A stretch of 57,896 nucleotides of DNA from an uncultured Spirochaetales bacterium (GCA_949287505.1 CASEGX010000063.1:1-57896), one strand, 5' to 3'; counted from the first letter of the stretch, positions 24,697 to 33,910 are shown. Notes: a model not told the origin generated them from the letters alone. A program made the numbers and translations.

Positions 24697-25200
24697 ATGT
24701 TCAGAAAAATGCGCAGACAGGGACAGATCCTGCCTGATAATGAGGTCTTTGATATTATTTCCAGATGCACGCATGGTGTCCTTGCCTTGTCTGGGGATGA
24801 TGGTTATCCGTATGCTCTCCCGATAAGCTATGCCTACTTTGACGGACGCATCGTGTTCCATTCGGCTCTGGATGGACATAAAATCGATGCGATAAAAACG
24901 TCAGAAAAGGCGTCTTTCTGCATCGTTTCTGAAGACGATGTTGTACCTCTTGAATATACGACAAGATACCGTAGCGTCATTGCTTTTGGCCGCGTTAGAA
25001 TCATTGAAGATGACAATCTCCGTCATGAGTATATAAAAGCAATAGCAGAGAAATATGCTCCTATGGACTCTTCAGACCACATGGAGGCGGAAATAATAAA
25101 AAGCTGGAGGGGCTTCTGCATCATTGAGATGGAAATCGAGCATGTGAGCGGAAAAGAATCTGCAGCGCTTGCAAAGGAAAGGAAAAACACGGAAATTTAG
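24697..25200 (+). CDS. Pyridoxamine 5'-phosphate oxidase-like flavin protein
   Basis: 167 residues with a split-barrel FMN-binding fold: GVLALSGDDGYPYALPISYAYFDGRIVFHSA, then GHKIDAI and FGRVRII. This is the nitroimidazole-resistance (NimA)/PNPOx-like family of small cytoplasmic flavin proteins. Exact reaction unknown. ATG at 24697 is preceded by AAAGGGG; it follows mnmA by a single base, so the two are an operon. Confidence 0.88.
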   Translation: MFRKMRRQGQILPDNEVFDIISRCTHGVLALSGDDGYPYALPISYAYFDGRIVFHSALDGHKIDAIKTSEKASFCIVSEDDVVPLEYTTRYRSVIAFGRVRIIEDDNLRHEYIKAIAEKYAPMDSSDHMEAEIIKSWRGFCIIEMEIEHVSGKESAALAKERKNTEI

Positions 25201-25225
25201 AAGAGTACTTTGCTATCATTCTGTT

Positions 25226-25253
25226 TTGCGAATGACGGAATGAATGGTATCAT
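25226..25253 (+). promoter_or_regulatory. Promoter of nagB
   Basis: TTGCGA (25226-25231), 16-bp spacer, TATCAT (25248-25253), about 20 bases before the start codon; a good AAAGGAG site lies between. Confidence 0.5.
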
Positions 25254-25272
25254 TTCCGAGAAAGGAGTCAAC

Positions 25273-26082
25273 ATGAGAGTTATAATTGAACCAGATTACG
25301 AGAAGTTATCACAATGGGCGGCAAGATATATTGCAAGGCGTATAAAAGAGCATGAGAGGAAAGGTGAATCCCGTCCATTTGTTCTCGGCCTTCCAACAGG
25401 ATCTTCCCCTCTTGGAACATACAAAGAGCTGATCAGACTCAATAAATCCGGATATATCTCGTTCAGGAATGTTGTGACTTTCAATATGGATGAGTATGTG
25501 GGGCTGCCACGGAATCATGAGCAGAGCTATTACACATTCATGCATACGAATTTCTTTGATCATATTGATATCAATCCAGAGAATACGAATATCCTGAACG
25601 GTAATGCGGAGGATGTTGAAGCTGAATGCCAGCGTTATGAGGAAAAGATTGCTTCGTATGGTGGAATAGATCTGTTCCTTGGTGGAATAGGTGCAGATGG
25701 CCATATTGCATTCAATGAACCATTCAGTTCTCTTGCTTCCAGGACAAGGGTTAAGACGCTCACATATGATACAAAGGTGATGAATTCCAGATTCTTCGGT
25801 GGAAACATCTCTGATGTTCCTTCAACTGCGCTTACAGTAGGCGTGCAGACTGTAATGGATGCAAAAGAAGTCATCATCCTTGTCAATGGTCATAACAAGG
25901 CAACCGCACTTCAGCATACAGTAGAGGGTGGGGTATCTCAGGCTTGGACTTGTTCTGCACTTCAGATGCACCAGAGAGCCATCATCATCTGTGATGAGAG
26001 TGCCTGCGACGAGCTTAAAGTATCCACTTACAGGTATTTCAAGGATATAGAGCAGGCTAATCTTGACCCCAATACGCTGTAA
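25273..26082 (+). CDS. nagB: Glucosamine-6-phosphate deaminase
   Basis: 269 residues, the normal length for NagB. Converts glucosamine 6-phosphate to fructose 6-phosphate and ammonia, feeding amino sugars into glycolysis. Motifs [15 protein letters not shown] (phosphate loop), [10 protein letters not shown] (catalytic Asp), [14 protein letters not shown] (catalytic His/Glu) are intact. The ATG at 25273 has AAAGGAG seven bases upstream. Followed by a strong terminator. No nagA is nearby. Confidence 0.97.
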   Translation: MRVIIEPDYEKLSQWAARYIARRIKEHERKGESRPFVLGLPTGSSPLGTYKELIRLNKSGYISFRNVVTFNMDEYVGLPRNHEQSYYTFMHTNFFDHIDINPENTNILNGNAEDVEAECQRYEEKIASYGGIDLFLGGIGADGHIAFNEPFSSLASRTRVKTLTYDTKVMNSRFFGGNISDVPSTALTVGVQTVMDAKEVIILVNGHNKATALQHTVEGGVSQAWTCSALQMHQRAIIICDESACDELKVSTYRYFKDIEQANLDPNTL

Positions 26083-26120
26083 GGAATCAGTACTTTAGAA
26101 TCATCTTAAGAATAAGGTTT

Positions 26121-26156
26121 TGCCCACGCTTTTTATTTCCCGTGGGCATTTTTTTT
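26121..26156 (+). terminator. Rho-independent terminator after nagB
   Basis: 8-bp perfect stem TGCCCACG (26121-26128) / CGTGGGCA (26141-26148) followed by eight T (26149-26156). Confidence 0.92.
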
Positions 26157-26179
26157 GGTCCTTCACGAAAGGATTAGTG

Positions 26180-26344
26180 ATGGATTTCATGTTTCGAGAA
26201 AGCGGTATACCTGCATTTGTCAGACTTGCAGAGCGTAAGGAGCATGGGATTGCCTATGGTTACAGGGATGAAGACTACTTTTTCTCATTGATTCAGTTCA
26301 TCTTCATCCCTTATGTCAGATCACGGCTTCACAAGAAAACGTGA
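26180..26344 (+). CDS. Small hypothetical protein
   Basis: 54-residue open frame starting MDFMFRESGIPAF with an AAAGGA site seven bases upstream of the ATG, lying just after the nagB terminator. Ends in a hydrophobic segment (SLIQFIFIPYV) followed by basic residues, so it might be a small membrane protein. No family recognised; could be spurious. Confidence 0.35.
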   Translation: MDFMFRESGIPAFVRLAERKEHGIAYGYRDEDYFFSLIQFIFIPYVRSRLHKKT

Positions 26345-26363
26345 AGAGGAGACCAGACAATTT

Positions 26364-27467
26364 TTATTTGACAACTATAAGGTTGTATTGTCTTGTTCCT
26401 ATACCGATTTCCTCAGCATATTCCAACCCCTGTTTCCAGTTTGTGTCTGGGTGGACATCATCAAAATGATCGTTATGCCCATGCTGAGACTCTGAAAGCA
26501 TCGTTCCGGGGTTTTCCGGCATTCTGTTTACCGCATCGGCACATGCCTGATCGAGAGCTACCGGATCGAAAGATGCGAATATTCCTATATTAGGTACTAT
26601 AGGAGCATCATTTTCCCCATGACAGTCACAGTTTGGTGAGATATCAATGGCAATTGATATATGGAATGATGGCCTGTCCTGAAGAACGGCCTTTGCATAC
26701 TCCATCATGCGGCAGTTGAGAATCTCATTGGAATTGCTGGTCCCTTCAACGATTGCATCCTTTGGGCATATTCCTATACATCGGCCACAGCCAACGCATT
26801 TAGTATGGTCAATCACGCATTTTCCGGATGTGAATACAGGTCCGCCATGTGCGCATATCTTCTCGCAGCGATGGCAGGCAATGCATTTCTCTGCAATCAC
26901 ATTCGGTTTGCCTGCTGCATGCATTTCCATTTTGCCTCTTCTTGATCCAGAACCCATGCCAATATTCTTCAATGCCCCGCCGAAACCTGTCGCTTCGTGT
27001 CCTTTGAAATGGGTCAGTGATATGATGATATCGGCATCCATTATGGCCCTTCCGATCTTTGCCTCATGAACATATTTGCCATCAACTGGAACTTCTACAT
27101 CATCCGTGCCTTTGAGTCCGTCTCCAATGATTATCTGGCAACCTGTTGAAAGGGGAGAGTAGCCATTCTCCATTGCTGTATCCATGTGGTCGAGTGCATT
27201 TTTCCTGCCACCTACATAAAGGGTATTGCAATCTGTGAGAAATGGTTTTCCACCTCTTGCCTTTATCTCATCAGCCACTGTTTTTGCCCAGTTCGGGCGG
27301 AGGAATGCAAGATTCCCAGGTTCTCCGAAATGCAGTTTGATGGCTGCATAATGATCTTCAAAATCAATATTCCCGAACCCTGCCTTATCAATTACTCTCC
27401 TCAGTTTGTCCAGAAGAGAATTGTTGAATCCCGTTCTGAGATCCGTAAAGAAAACATCACTTGCCAT
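26364..27467 (-). CDS. DUF362 domain protein with two 4Fe-4S clusters
   Basis: 367 residues: an N-terminal DUF362 domain (residues about 1-180, with KLHFGEPGN, SLTHFKGHEATGFGGALKNIGMG) and a bacterial ferredoxin domain with two CxxCxxC...C clusters, CIACHRCEKICAHGG and CVGCGRCIGICPKDAI. Probably a cytoplasmic iron-sulfur protein taking part in electron transfer; the exact reaction is unknown. ATG at 27467 has an AAGGTGGGAG site and lies 13 bases after the GDPD stop. Third gene of a minus-strand operon. Confidence 0.88.
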   Translation of the reverse strand: MASDVFFTDLRTGFNNSLLDKLRRVIDKAGFGNIDFEDHYAAIKLHFGEPGNLAFLRPNWAKTVADEIKARGGKPFLTDCNTLYVGGRKNALDHMDTAMENGYSPLSTGCQIIIGDGLKGTDDVEVPVDGKYVHEAKIGRAIMDADIIISLTHFKGHEATGFGGALKNIGMGSGSRRGKMEMHAAGKPNVIAEKCIACHRCEKICAHGGPVFTSGKCVIDHTKCVGCGRCIGICPKDAIVEGTSNSNEILNCRMMEYAKAVLQDRPSFHISIAIDISPNCDCHGENDAPIVPNIGIFASFDPVALDQACADAVNRMPENPGTMLSESQHGHNDHFDDVHPDTNWKQGLEYAEEIGIGTRQYNLIVVK

Positions 27468-27480
27468 AGCTCCCACCTTG

Positions 27481-28284
27481 TTATTTTCTGATTCCAATGT
27501 CTTTTGCTGTTTCTATAAGCAGCCTTGGATTATCTGTCATTATAGTATCAACACCGATAGAATAAAGATATCTCATGTCTTCCTGATTGTTTATTGTCCA
27601 CACCATAACCACGGCATCGCGCTCATGCATGGCTTTTACAAATGATGGAGTGATTACCTTGATTCCATATTGCTTTACAGGGACCTGGAAGATTATCTTC
27701 CTGTCAAAACGTTTGGGAAGAATATGCAGTTTCTGTCTTGCAAGCAGCGGAATGACCTCCATTGTTGATACAGATGTCAGCATTTCCGGCGCTGCCGCTC
27801 TTAGCTTTATCAGGTTGCCAAGATGAAATGAAGCAGTACAGACCCTGTCTTCTGCATGATTTGCCTTTATCACTTCAAGGTATGTTTGGACAATTTCTTC
27901 TTCCTGGCTTTTGAGATCAATATTGAATCTGGTATCAGGCAGTGCTTTCAATGCCTCATCAAGAGTGGCGAGCTTGATGCCCTTGCCCCGGAATGGATAT
28001 GTCTTGCCGTTATCTTTAGTGAAATTATAACCGGCATCGAATGTCTTGAGTTCTTCCAGCGTGTGACTTTCGATAGTTCCCGATCCATTTGTGTTTCTCT
28101 CAAGCGTCGGATCGTGCCAGATCACTATTTCCCCGTCTTTTGTAAGATGCACATCCGTTTCAATTACATCCACTCCGAGTTCGTCAGCAGAAATGAATGC
28201 AGGAAGCGTGTTCTCCGGGTAGTATTCTGAATCTCCCCGGTGTGCGACTATTCTGGGCATCGGAGATAAAAAGGAGTGTGTCAT
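27481..28284 (-). CDS. Glycerophosphodiester phosphodiesterase
   Basis: 267-residue metal-dependent enzyme hydrolysing glycerophosphodiesters to glycerol 3-phosphate and an alcohol. VAHRGDSEYYPENTLPAF (catalytic His and Glu) and VIETDVHLTKDGEIVIWHD (metal Glu/Asp and second His) are intact, and the end VDTIMTDNPRLL is typical. No signal peptide, so cytoplasmic. Starts with a four-base overlap to the upstream methyltransferase stop. Confidence 0.94.
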   Translation of the reverse strand: MTHSFLSPMPRIVAHRGDSEYYPENTLPAFISADELGVDVIETDVHLTKDGEIVIWHDPTLERNTNGSGTIESHTLEELKTFDAGYNFTKDNGKTYPFRGKGIKLATLDEALKALPDTRFNIDLKSQEEEIVQTYLEVIKANHAEDRVCTASFHLGNLIKLRAAAPEMLTSVSTMEVIPLLARQKLHILPKRFDRKIIFQVPVKQYGIKVITPSFVKAMHERDAVVMVWTINNQEDMRYLYSIGVDTIMTDNPRLLIETAKDIGIRK

Positions 28285-29021
28285 TTCTCTTCTCCTCTTT
28301 TGTGCATGGCAATCAGCTCAGCTTTCCTGAAAATCTTCTCGAATCGTCTCAGCTCCTCTCCGGAAAGCGCTGCCCTTTCTATGATGTCCTTCAGAAGCTG
28401 ATTCGTCCATTTCTCCTCATCTGCCATTTTGAAGTATCCCATCGCTGAAAGATGCTCTGTCATTTCATCAGCTGATTCTGTTATCCTTTCATGCGTCACT
28501 GCTGTCATTCCCTGTTTGTATACCAGTGCTCCGCGGAAAAGCACATAGCAGATAATCTGCACTGCCTGAGAGAGATTGAGTGATGGGAAGCTATCTGATG
28601 TCGGTATTGTCACTATTGAGGAGCAGGCTGCGACTTCATCATCTCTCAGCCCGTCGGATTCCCTGCCGAAGACAATTGAGATTCGCCCATCCGGCAGTGA
28701 TGAGACTTTGTCTGACAGCTGTTCAGGGGAGTATGCACTCAGCTTCCTGAATTTTCCCCGTCTTCTTGTAGCCCCGACTGTGAAAATGCTTCCTTCGAGA
28801 GCTTCCTGCAGTGTGTGGAACCGTTTTGCATTTTCCCATACATCTGAAGCATGCAGAGCCAGTGTCCTTACTCTGTCTTCGTCATATTCTCTGTCACTGA
28901 CAATAGCGAGATCCATGATACCCATTGTTTTCATGGCACGGCATACAGAACCTATATTCGCACCGTCCTGCGTATCCACCAGAACAATCCGGATGCGGCT
29001 GAGATATCCTTCTGTTTCCAT
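28281..29021 (-). CDS. TrmH/TrmJ-like SpoU family RNA methyltransferase
   Basis: 246-residue SPOUT-fold 2'-O-methyltransferase. N-terminal VDTQDGANIGSVCRAMKTMG, then VFGRESDGLRDDE (motif 2) and IPTSDSFPSLNLSQAVQI (motif 3, knot and SAM site) mark the TrmJ/LasT group, which methylates tRNA position 32 in several bacteria. The ATG at 29021 is preferred because the family starts there; there is no ribosome site. First gene of the operon with GDPD and DUF362 genes and divergent from the AI-2E-type permease, with promoters overlapping. Confidence 0.88.
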   Translation of the reverse strand: METEGYLSRIRIVLVDTQDGANIGSVCRAMKTMGIMDLAIVSDREYDEDRVRTLALHASDVWENAKRFHTLQEALEGSIFTVGATRRRGKFRKLSAYSPEQLSDKVSSLPDGRISIVFGRESDGLRDDEVAACSSIVTIPTSDSFPSLNLSQAVQIICYVLFRGALVYKQGMTAVTHERITESADEMTEHLSAMGYFKMADEEKWTNQLLKDIIERAALSGEELRRFEKIFRKAELIAMHKRGEEK

Positions 29022-29041
29022 ATTGCGGAGAGTACAGCATA

Positions 29042-29071
29042 TTGCCAGTTTTTGCCATAGTAGAGTACAAT
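29042..29071 (+). promoter_or_regulatory. Promoter of AI-2E family permease (leaderless)
   Basis: TTGCCA (29042-29047), 18-bp spacer, TACAAT (29066-29071), then six bases to the ATG at 29078, with no Shine-Dalgarno sequence. Confidence 0.6.
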
Positions 29072-29077
29072 CAGGGC

Positions 29078-30238
29078 ATGAATCCAGGCCCACAGGACAT
29101 GTTTAAGAAACAGAGCAGGAATATTCTTGCTTTCATTGCAGCAGTGCTTTTTCTGTTCATTCTTAAAGTCTGCTCGGATTTCATACTGCCGATAGTCATT
29201 GCTTTTTTCATCTTCGTGCTTGTAAGCCCGCTGCTTTCCCGTATGGACAGACTGCGGATACCACGTTTTATTTCGATGATTATCGTTATGCTTCTTGTCC
29301 TTGTGGTATTTGTGCTTTTTGTCTATGTGTTCTTTCTTATGGTGAACATGCTGATCCAGTCAGATGGAATACCGGCATATGCGGCAAGAGTGCAGTCTTT
29401 TGACAGATATCTTTCCGGAATGATAGCTCCATATTTTGATGTTGATGATCCGGCATCGTTTTCTATTCTCAGATATCTGAATATAGACTGGTATGGAATA
29501 ATGATGGCTTCCCTGACCTCGATATCCGGGAAATTCATCAGTATTCTTTCAGATGCGTTGCTTGTTTACGTATATCTTCTTTTCATTATCCTGGAAAGAC
29601 AGACCATATTCCCGAAGCTTCTGGAGGCTTTCCCGAGAGGTAAGGCGCAGAGAGCCGGGCAGATGGTTTCGAGAATGAACCGCCAGATGTCGAAATATCT
29701 CCTGATCAAGGTTGTCATAAGCATTGCAACGGGCATTCTTTTCTATTTTGCTTCTGTCATCTCAGGTCTGGATTTCGCGCTTGTCTGGGGTGTGCTTGCA
29801 GTCATTCTTAATTTCATCCCTACAATCGGTTCAATAGTCTGTACTGCGGGAACGATTATAATGGCAATCATACAGTTTGCCCCTGACTGGGGTTATGTGA
29901 TTTATATCACCCTCCTGATGATTTCCATAGAGATGGTCCTTGGTAATATAATCGATCCGCGTCTCCAGGGAGTGCAGCTTAATATTTCTCCTTTTGTTAT
30001 TCTTGTGTCCCTTGCTATTTGGGGATATATATGGGGAATTGCCGGAATGTTCCTCTCTGTGCCCCTCACTTCAATCATACAGATAATCTCTGCAAACATC
30101 CCGTCGCTTAAGCCTGTTGCTATCATGCTTTCTGAAGGCCGCGATTACCGTAGACGTTTTGAAAAATCAAAACGCAGGAAAAAGCATGCCAATGCCGATG
30201 AGCATGATGATGTGGAGATGCCGGAGCATTTTGACTGA
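29078..30238 (+). CDS. AI-2E family (PerM/YdiK-like) permease
   Basis: 386-residue inner-membrane protein with seven to eight hydrophobic segments. A pair of segments lies at the N-terminus, a soluble stretch at about 95-150, and then the conserved C-terminal block GLDFALVWGVLAVILNFIPTIGS, NIIDPRLQG and GIAGMFLSVPLTSII that defines the family. Members export autoinducer-2 or act as sodium/proton antiporters; the role here is open. The highly basic tail (RRRFEKSKRRKKH) is cytoplasmic. The ATG at 29078 is chosen from the promoter position; a downstream ATG at 29099 is possible. Confidence 0.88.
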   Translation: MNPGPQDMFKKQSRNILAFIAAVLFLFILKVCSDFILPIVIAFFIFVLVSPLLSRMDRLRIPRFISMIIVMLLVLVVFVLFVYVFFLMVNMLIQSDGIPAYAARVQSFDRYLSGMIAPYFDVDDPASFSILRYLNIDWYGIMMASLTSISGKFISILSDALLVYVYLLFIILERQTIFPKLLEAFPRGKAQRAGQMVSRMNRQMSKYLLIKVVISIATGILFYFASVISGLDFALVWGVLAVILNFIPTIGSIVCTAGTIIMAIIQFAPDWGYVIYITLLMISIEMVLGNIIDPRLQGVQLNISPFVILVSLAIWGYIWGIAGMFLSVPLTSIIQIISANIPSLKPVAIMLSEGRDYRRRFEKSKRRKKHANADEHDDVEMPEHFD

Positions 30239-30289
30239 TAGCTTTCGTGGTAGGTGAATCAGCTACTAGTATTCAAGGAGGACTTGGAA

Positions 30290-30895
30290 ATGGAGATAGT
30301 AACTCTAGATCTGGAAGGTGTTCTTGTTCCGGAGATATGGATTGCCTTTGCCGAGAAGACAGGAATAGAGGCACTGAAGCGTACAACACGCGATGAACCT
30401 GATTATCATCGTCTGATGGCTTTCCGCATGGATATCCTGAGAGAGCACAATCTCACGCTCAAGGACATTCAGGATGTTATAGCAACAATCAGACCGCTTG
30501 AAGGGGCTATGGAATTCATTGCCAGACTGAGAGAGCTGACACAGGTCATAATCCTTTCAGATACTTTCTCGGAGTTTGCACTTCCGCTTATGAGACAGCT
30601 GGGGTATCCCACGATATTCTGCAACAGCCTTGTAGTTGGAAAAGATGGAATGATAGAAGACATAAGGATGCGGATAGAGAATGGTAAGAAGAAAGCTGTC
30701 GAAAGCCTACAGTCAATCGGTTTCAGGGTTTTCGCGTCCGGCGACAGCTATAATGATCTGGAGATGATTCATACAGCTGATGCAGGCTGTCTGTTCAGAG
30801 CTCCGGAGAAGATTCTTCAGGAAGAGAAGGATCTGAAGCTTGTCACTGAATATGACGATCTTCTTGCTGAGATAAAAGGTTTTATCAATGGCTGA
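30290..30895 (+). CDS. thrH: Phosphoserine phosphatase/homoserine phosphotransferase ThrH
   Basis: 201-residue HAD-superfamily enzyme, usual length for ThrH. The HAD motif I is LDLEGVLVPEIWIAFAE (nucleophile Asp then Glu, a ThrH hallmark), motif II SDTF, Lys in ENGKKKAV, motif IV GDSYNDLEM. It dephosphorylates phosphoserine and can transfer the phosphate to homoserine. Clear AAGGAGG eight bases before the ATG. The small membrane protein gene overlaps its end by eight bases. Confidence 0.92.
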   Translation: MEIVTLDLEGVLVPEIWIAFAEKTGIEALKRTTRDEPDYHRLMAFRMDILREHNLTLKDIQDVIATIRPLEGAMEFIARLRELTQVIILSDTFSEFALPLMRQLGYPTIFCNSLVVGKDGMIEDIRMRIENGKKKAVESLQSIGFRVFASGDSYNDLEMIHTADAGCLFRAPEKILQEEKDLKLVTEYDDLLAEIKGFING

Positions 30896-31085
30896 CAAGA
30901 GCAGGGCAGGATTCATTGTTTCCATTGTCATGCTTCTTGTCGGGATGACAACAGGTTTCATCCTTCTTGCTATTGTTTATACCGGTCCTGTATGGGTACG
31001 TGCAGTCGTATTTCTTGTTTATCTTTTCATTACCGGAATGACTATACATTTTTCGAGAAAATATGCTGATTTCTTGAAGAAGTGA
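30888..31085 (+). CDS. Small membrane protein, unknown function
   Basis: 65 residues with two hydrophobic segments (about 8-30 and 36-52) and a basic end, overlapping the thrH 3' end by eight bases in another frame. Likely translated by coupling to thrH. No family recognised. Confidence 0.6.
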   Translation: MADKSRAGFIVSIVMLLVGMTTGFILLAIVYTGPVWVRAVVFLVYLFITGMTIHFSRKYADFLKK

Positions 31086-31181
31086 AAAACTACACAGCAA
31101 TTACGCACTTCTGCTATTGACTATGCACTTGTCTTTGTGCAGATTAATGGCGATTGTTAAAGACAAGAGGAGTGCAGAAAA

Positions 31182-31538
31182 ATGGATGAGTTTACAAAAG
31201 AAATGGAAGAAAGGCTGCTTCATGAACGCGATGAGCTTATGAAGAAGCTTAATACAGAAGGTGATGACTTCCGTTCCGAAGCTCAGGCCTCTTCAGGACG
31301 TGGAGATTCCAGTGATTTAGCTTCTGATGAGGGTGTCTACCGCAAAATGGAAGCTCTCAATGCAATGGATGCAAAGAAACTCAAGGCAATAGAGAATGCA
31401 TTAAAGCGTATAGGTGAGGGCAAATACGGTTATTGCCTGCAGTGCGGAAAGAAAATCCCGGAGGGAAGGCTGCGTGCAATCCCTGAGGCGGTTCTCTGTG
31501 TTGACTGCAAGGCTCAGAACGAAAGAATAGGAATGTGA
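31182..31538 (+). CDS. TraR/DksA family zinc-finger protein
   Basis: 118 residues: an N-terminal coiled coil (about 1-75) with EGVYRKMEALNAMDAKKLKAIENALKRI-type helix content split by SSDLASDE, and a C-terminal four-cysteine zinc finger (CLQCGKKI ... CVDCK). DksA-type proteins enter the RNA polymerase secondary channel and modulate stringent-response promoters with ppGpp. GAGGAG precedes the ATG. Stops directly against the convergent MBL gene (TGA then TTA). Confidence 0.93.
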   Translation: MDEFTKEMEERLLHERDELMKKLNTEGDDFRSEAQASSGRGDSSDLASDEGVYRKMEALNAMDAKKLKAIENALKRIGEGKYGYCLQCGKKIPEGRLRAIPEAVLCVDCKAQNERIGM

Positions 31539-32183
31539 TTATTTCATATAGGGATTGGAAGCGATTTCAATCCCTATATTTGTCATTGGTCCATGGCCTG
31601 GAAAAACCAGGGTTTCCTCTGGGAGGCCTTTCAGTATCCTTAGAGACTCGATAAGCTTCTCGTTGTCACCGCCGATATCCGTGCGGCCTACGCTTCCGCG
31701 GAAAAGGGTGTCTCCGGTAAAGATAACGCTTTCATTTTCAGAATATAATGATACGGAGCCTTCGGTATGGCCTGGTGTCCTGATTACTCGGAACGGACCT
31801 GCGCTCTCGCCATATATCTTATAGTCATCTGGCATATCAGCAATGAGTCCAGAAGCATAGCGCGAATAGAAAAACGGATCGAATGAGGACAGAAGCTCTA
31901 TTGTGCCATTGTATCCATCCTTCACATATCCATAATCCTCTGCGGCTATGAAGACTGGCAAATCAGGATATTCTCGTCTTGCCTCTGCCAGACCGAAAAT
32001 ATGATCGAAGTGGCCATGTGTGAGATATACCGCTTCCAGGCTAAGACCATGGTCTTTTATGAATGAAAGCGGTTTTTCAAGAGGATACGGTGCATCGATG
32101 AGAATGCACTTGTTTCCATCATATTCATATACTGCATAACAGCAGGTACCGTATGGCCCTGCTGTAAATGGCTGTATTCTCAT
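31539..32183 (-). CDS. MBL-fold metallohydrolase (glyoxalase II-like)
   Basis: 214-residue metallo-beta-lactamase fold hydrolase with metal motif THGHFDH, then TPGHTEGS and FTGDTLFRGSVGRTD and FPGHGP, the full set of zinc ligands. This subgroup (hydroxyacylglutathione-hydrolase-like, YcbL type) cleaves thioesters. The ATG overlaps the stop of the RNA-binding protein gene by four bases, so they form an operon. Confidence 0.93.
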   Translation of the reverse strand: MRIQPFTAGPYGTCCYAVYEYDGNKCILIDAPYPLEKPLSFIKDHGLSLEAVYLTHGHFDHIFGLAEARREYPDLPVFIAAEDYGYVKDGYNGTIELLSSFDPFFYSRYASGLIADMPDDYKIYGESAGPFRVIRTPGHTEGSVSLYSENESVIFTGDTLFRGSVGRTDIGGDNEKLIESLRILKGLPEETLVFPGHGPMTNIGIEIASNPYMK

Positions 32184-32731
32184 TTCTCTGAATATGTGAC
32201 CTTTGCATTCCTTCCATTGATTGACTGATTGTTCAGCTTCTCAATAGCCTTTGCACAGTTCTCCTCGCTCATGGTGACGAATGAGTACTTGTCATGCACA
32301 CGGATCTGATAGATGTCATCCCTTGTGATTCCCAGCTCGTTCTGGAGAAGCTTAGAGAGATCTTTCGCATAGAGATGCTTCATTTTCCCGATATTGAGAT
32401 AAAGTGTTTTTGCCCCCTCGGGAATTACACGCTCGGTTTTCTCTTTCGTCTCCTGTTTTGGCTGGGCCTCGGCCTTTCTTTCCGGTCTTTCGGTTTTTAC
32501 CCTTTTCGGGTTCTTTGCATATTCCTGTCTTCCTTCTGAAACTGTTTTCAGAAGCATTGCTGCAAGAGACATCCTGTCGAAAAACCTTACTTTCTTCCTG
32601 ATAATGCTCTTGATGTTTTCAAGTTCAGCCGGGTCTGCACTTCTCATTGCCTGAAGAAGCTCATCAATCTTTCTTTCCAATGCATCTCCTGAAATCGGGG
32701 TGCTGGTTCTTTCTTCCATTGTCTGCTCCAA
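32180..32731 (-). CDS. Stand-alone DbpA-type RNA-binding domain protein
   Basis: 183 residues. The N-terminal 70 residues are helical (ERKIDELLQAMRSADPAELENI), a Lys/Glu-rich linker follows (about 75-105), and residues 108-183 resemble the RRM-like DbpA RNA-binding domain: LYLNIGKMKHLYAKDLSKLL, IYQIRVHDKYSFVTM, AIEKLNNQSINGRNAKV. That domain is usually the C-terminus of DEAD-box helicases binding 23S rRNA; here there is no helicase core. It may bind rRNA or mRNA on its own. Co-transcribed with the MBL hydrolase. Confidence 0.75.
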   Translation of the reverse strand: MEQTMEERTSTPISGDALERKIDELLQAMRSADPAELENIKSIIRKKVRFFDRMSLAAMLLKTVSEGRQEYAKNPKRVKTERPERKAEAQPKQETKEKTERVIPEGAKTLYLNIGKMKHLYAKDLSKLLQNELGITRDDIYQIRVHDKYSFVTMSEENCAKAIEKLNNQSINGRNAKVTYSEK

Positions 32732-32843
32732 AATACCTGACTATAGGCGTGAAAATATGCCCTTAAGGGCACATCCATGTAGTTTCCGATGAAATCAAGC
32801 GGACTGACATAGTCTGGAAAAGGATAAGATTCTGACCATCTCT

Positions 32844-32872
32844 TTGTCAACAATCGCAAAGCTTGTTACACT
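32844..32872 (+). promoter_or_regulatory. Promoter of coiled-coil protein gene (leaderless)
   Basis: TTGTCA (32844-32849), 17-bp spacer, TACACT (32867-32872), then six bases to the ATG at 32879. Confidence 0.65.
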
Positions 32873-32878
32873 CATGGT

Positions 32879-33910
32879 ATGAGTGCAATTGACGAACTTC
32901 TTGGGGAAATAGAAGAAAAAGAGGGGATTATAAAGGAGAATATCCGTAACTCCGAATTGCAGCTTGGTGTACTGGCTGTTTCCCAGCATGAAGTTTTGGG
33001 CCTTCATATTGGATCCAAGCTTCTTGATGCAGCTCTGGCAGCTTCAGCTGCTCTGGAAGAGGCGGAACATGATTTTGATACCTTGGAGGCCTTTCTTGCA
33101 GAGCATATGGCAATGGAATCTGATCTGGAGGAAACACTCCAGTCCATACGTAAGCTTGATGAGGAAACAAGGCACCTCTCAATAAGGCTTGGAGCGATGA
33201 TTTATGAGCAATGCTCATTTTCACTCCTCGATAAGGAAGCCTACCGCGTCGTATATGATGATGTTGAGACGGACAAGAAGCTTGAGGCAGATTCCTCCGC
33301 ATCCGTCATCTCCCGTATTTTCGGTTCCGGAAAAGCAAAGGTGAGGAAGATCGGTGAGGAGGGGAGATTCATATCGTATGCTGACATTGCACTAAAAAGC
33401 GGTTCTCCTCTGGATGGTGAGAATGCTTCTGCTGTCCTGCATTCGCTTGTTGAAAAAAAACAGCAGAGAGCTGTCCTTGAGGATAAAAAGACAGAGATCC
33501 AGCTGAAGATCGCAGAAGACCGTGAGAAAGCGCGGAATGCGGAGAATACAAGGGAACAGGATGCTGAAAGAATCAAGGGATTGCAGAAGAAAGAGGAAGA
33601 TGCGCTTGTAAGCTATGGAAGCTATCTCTATGACAAGGGTTCCGAGTGGATTGATAAAGATACTCCTTCGGAAATACTAGATGCCCTTGAGAATCTTCTG
33701 CACCTACATAATGAAGAGGATTCTGTACTGTCCGAGAAGGAGCGTCTTGAACGTGAAGCCAAGGCGGATGACTACAGGGCAATGATTGAAAGCGAAGAGG
33801 GAAAGATCATGATTCTTGAGAAAGAGAAGGAGCGTATCGATCGGGAAATTGCGGAGATACGCAAGGAAATCGAGGTGCTCAGAGGCAGGATTGACAGGCT
33901 TCAGGTTTAA
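32879..33910 (+). CDS. Large coiled-coil protein, unknown function
   Basis: 343 residues, mostly charged alpha-helical coiled coil (about 35-110, 195-245 and 275-340, the last rich in ILEKEKERIDREIAEIRKE heptads), interrupted by a segment around 125-190 with SRIFGSGKAKVRKIGEEGRF. No signal peptide or membrane segment, so cytoplasmic. I do not recognise a family; it may be a lineage-specific structural or scaffold protein. The gene has a near-consensus promoter with the -10 six bases before the ATG and no ribosome site. Confidence 0.75.
   Translation: MSAIDELLGEIEEKEGIIKENIRNSELQLGVLAVSQHEVLGLHIGSKLLDAALAASAALEEAEHDFDTLEAFLAEHMAMESDLEETLQSIRKLDEETRHLSIRLGAMIYEQCSFSLLDKEAYRVVYDDVETDKKLEADSSASVISRIFGSGKAKVRKIGEEGRFISYADIALKSGSPLDGENASAVLHSLVEKKQQRAVLEDKKTEIQLKIAEDREKARNAENTREQDAERIKGLQKKEEDALVSYGSYLYDKGSEWIDKDTPSEILDALENLLHLHNEEDSVLSEKERLEREAKADDYRAMIESEEGKIMILEKEKERIDREIAEIRKEIEVLRGRIDRLQV

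Noticed and set aside
32644..32859. 71-codon open frame on the minus strand before the RNA-binding gene
   Set aside because: Overlaps the convincing RNA-binding protein gene in another frame; no family-like pattern and no ribosome site.
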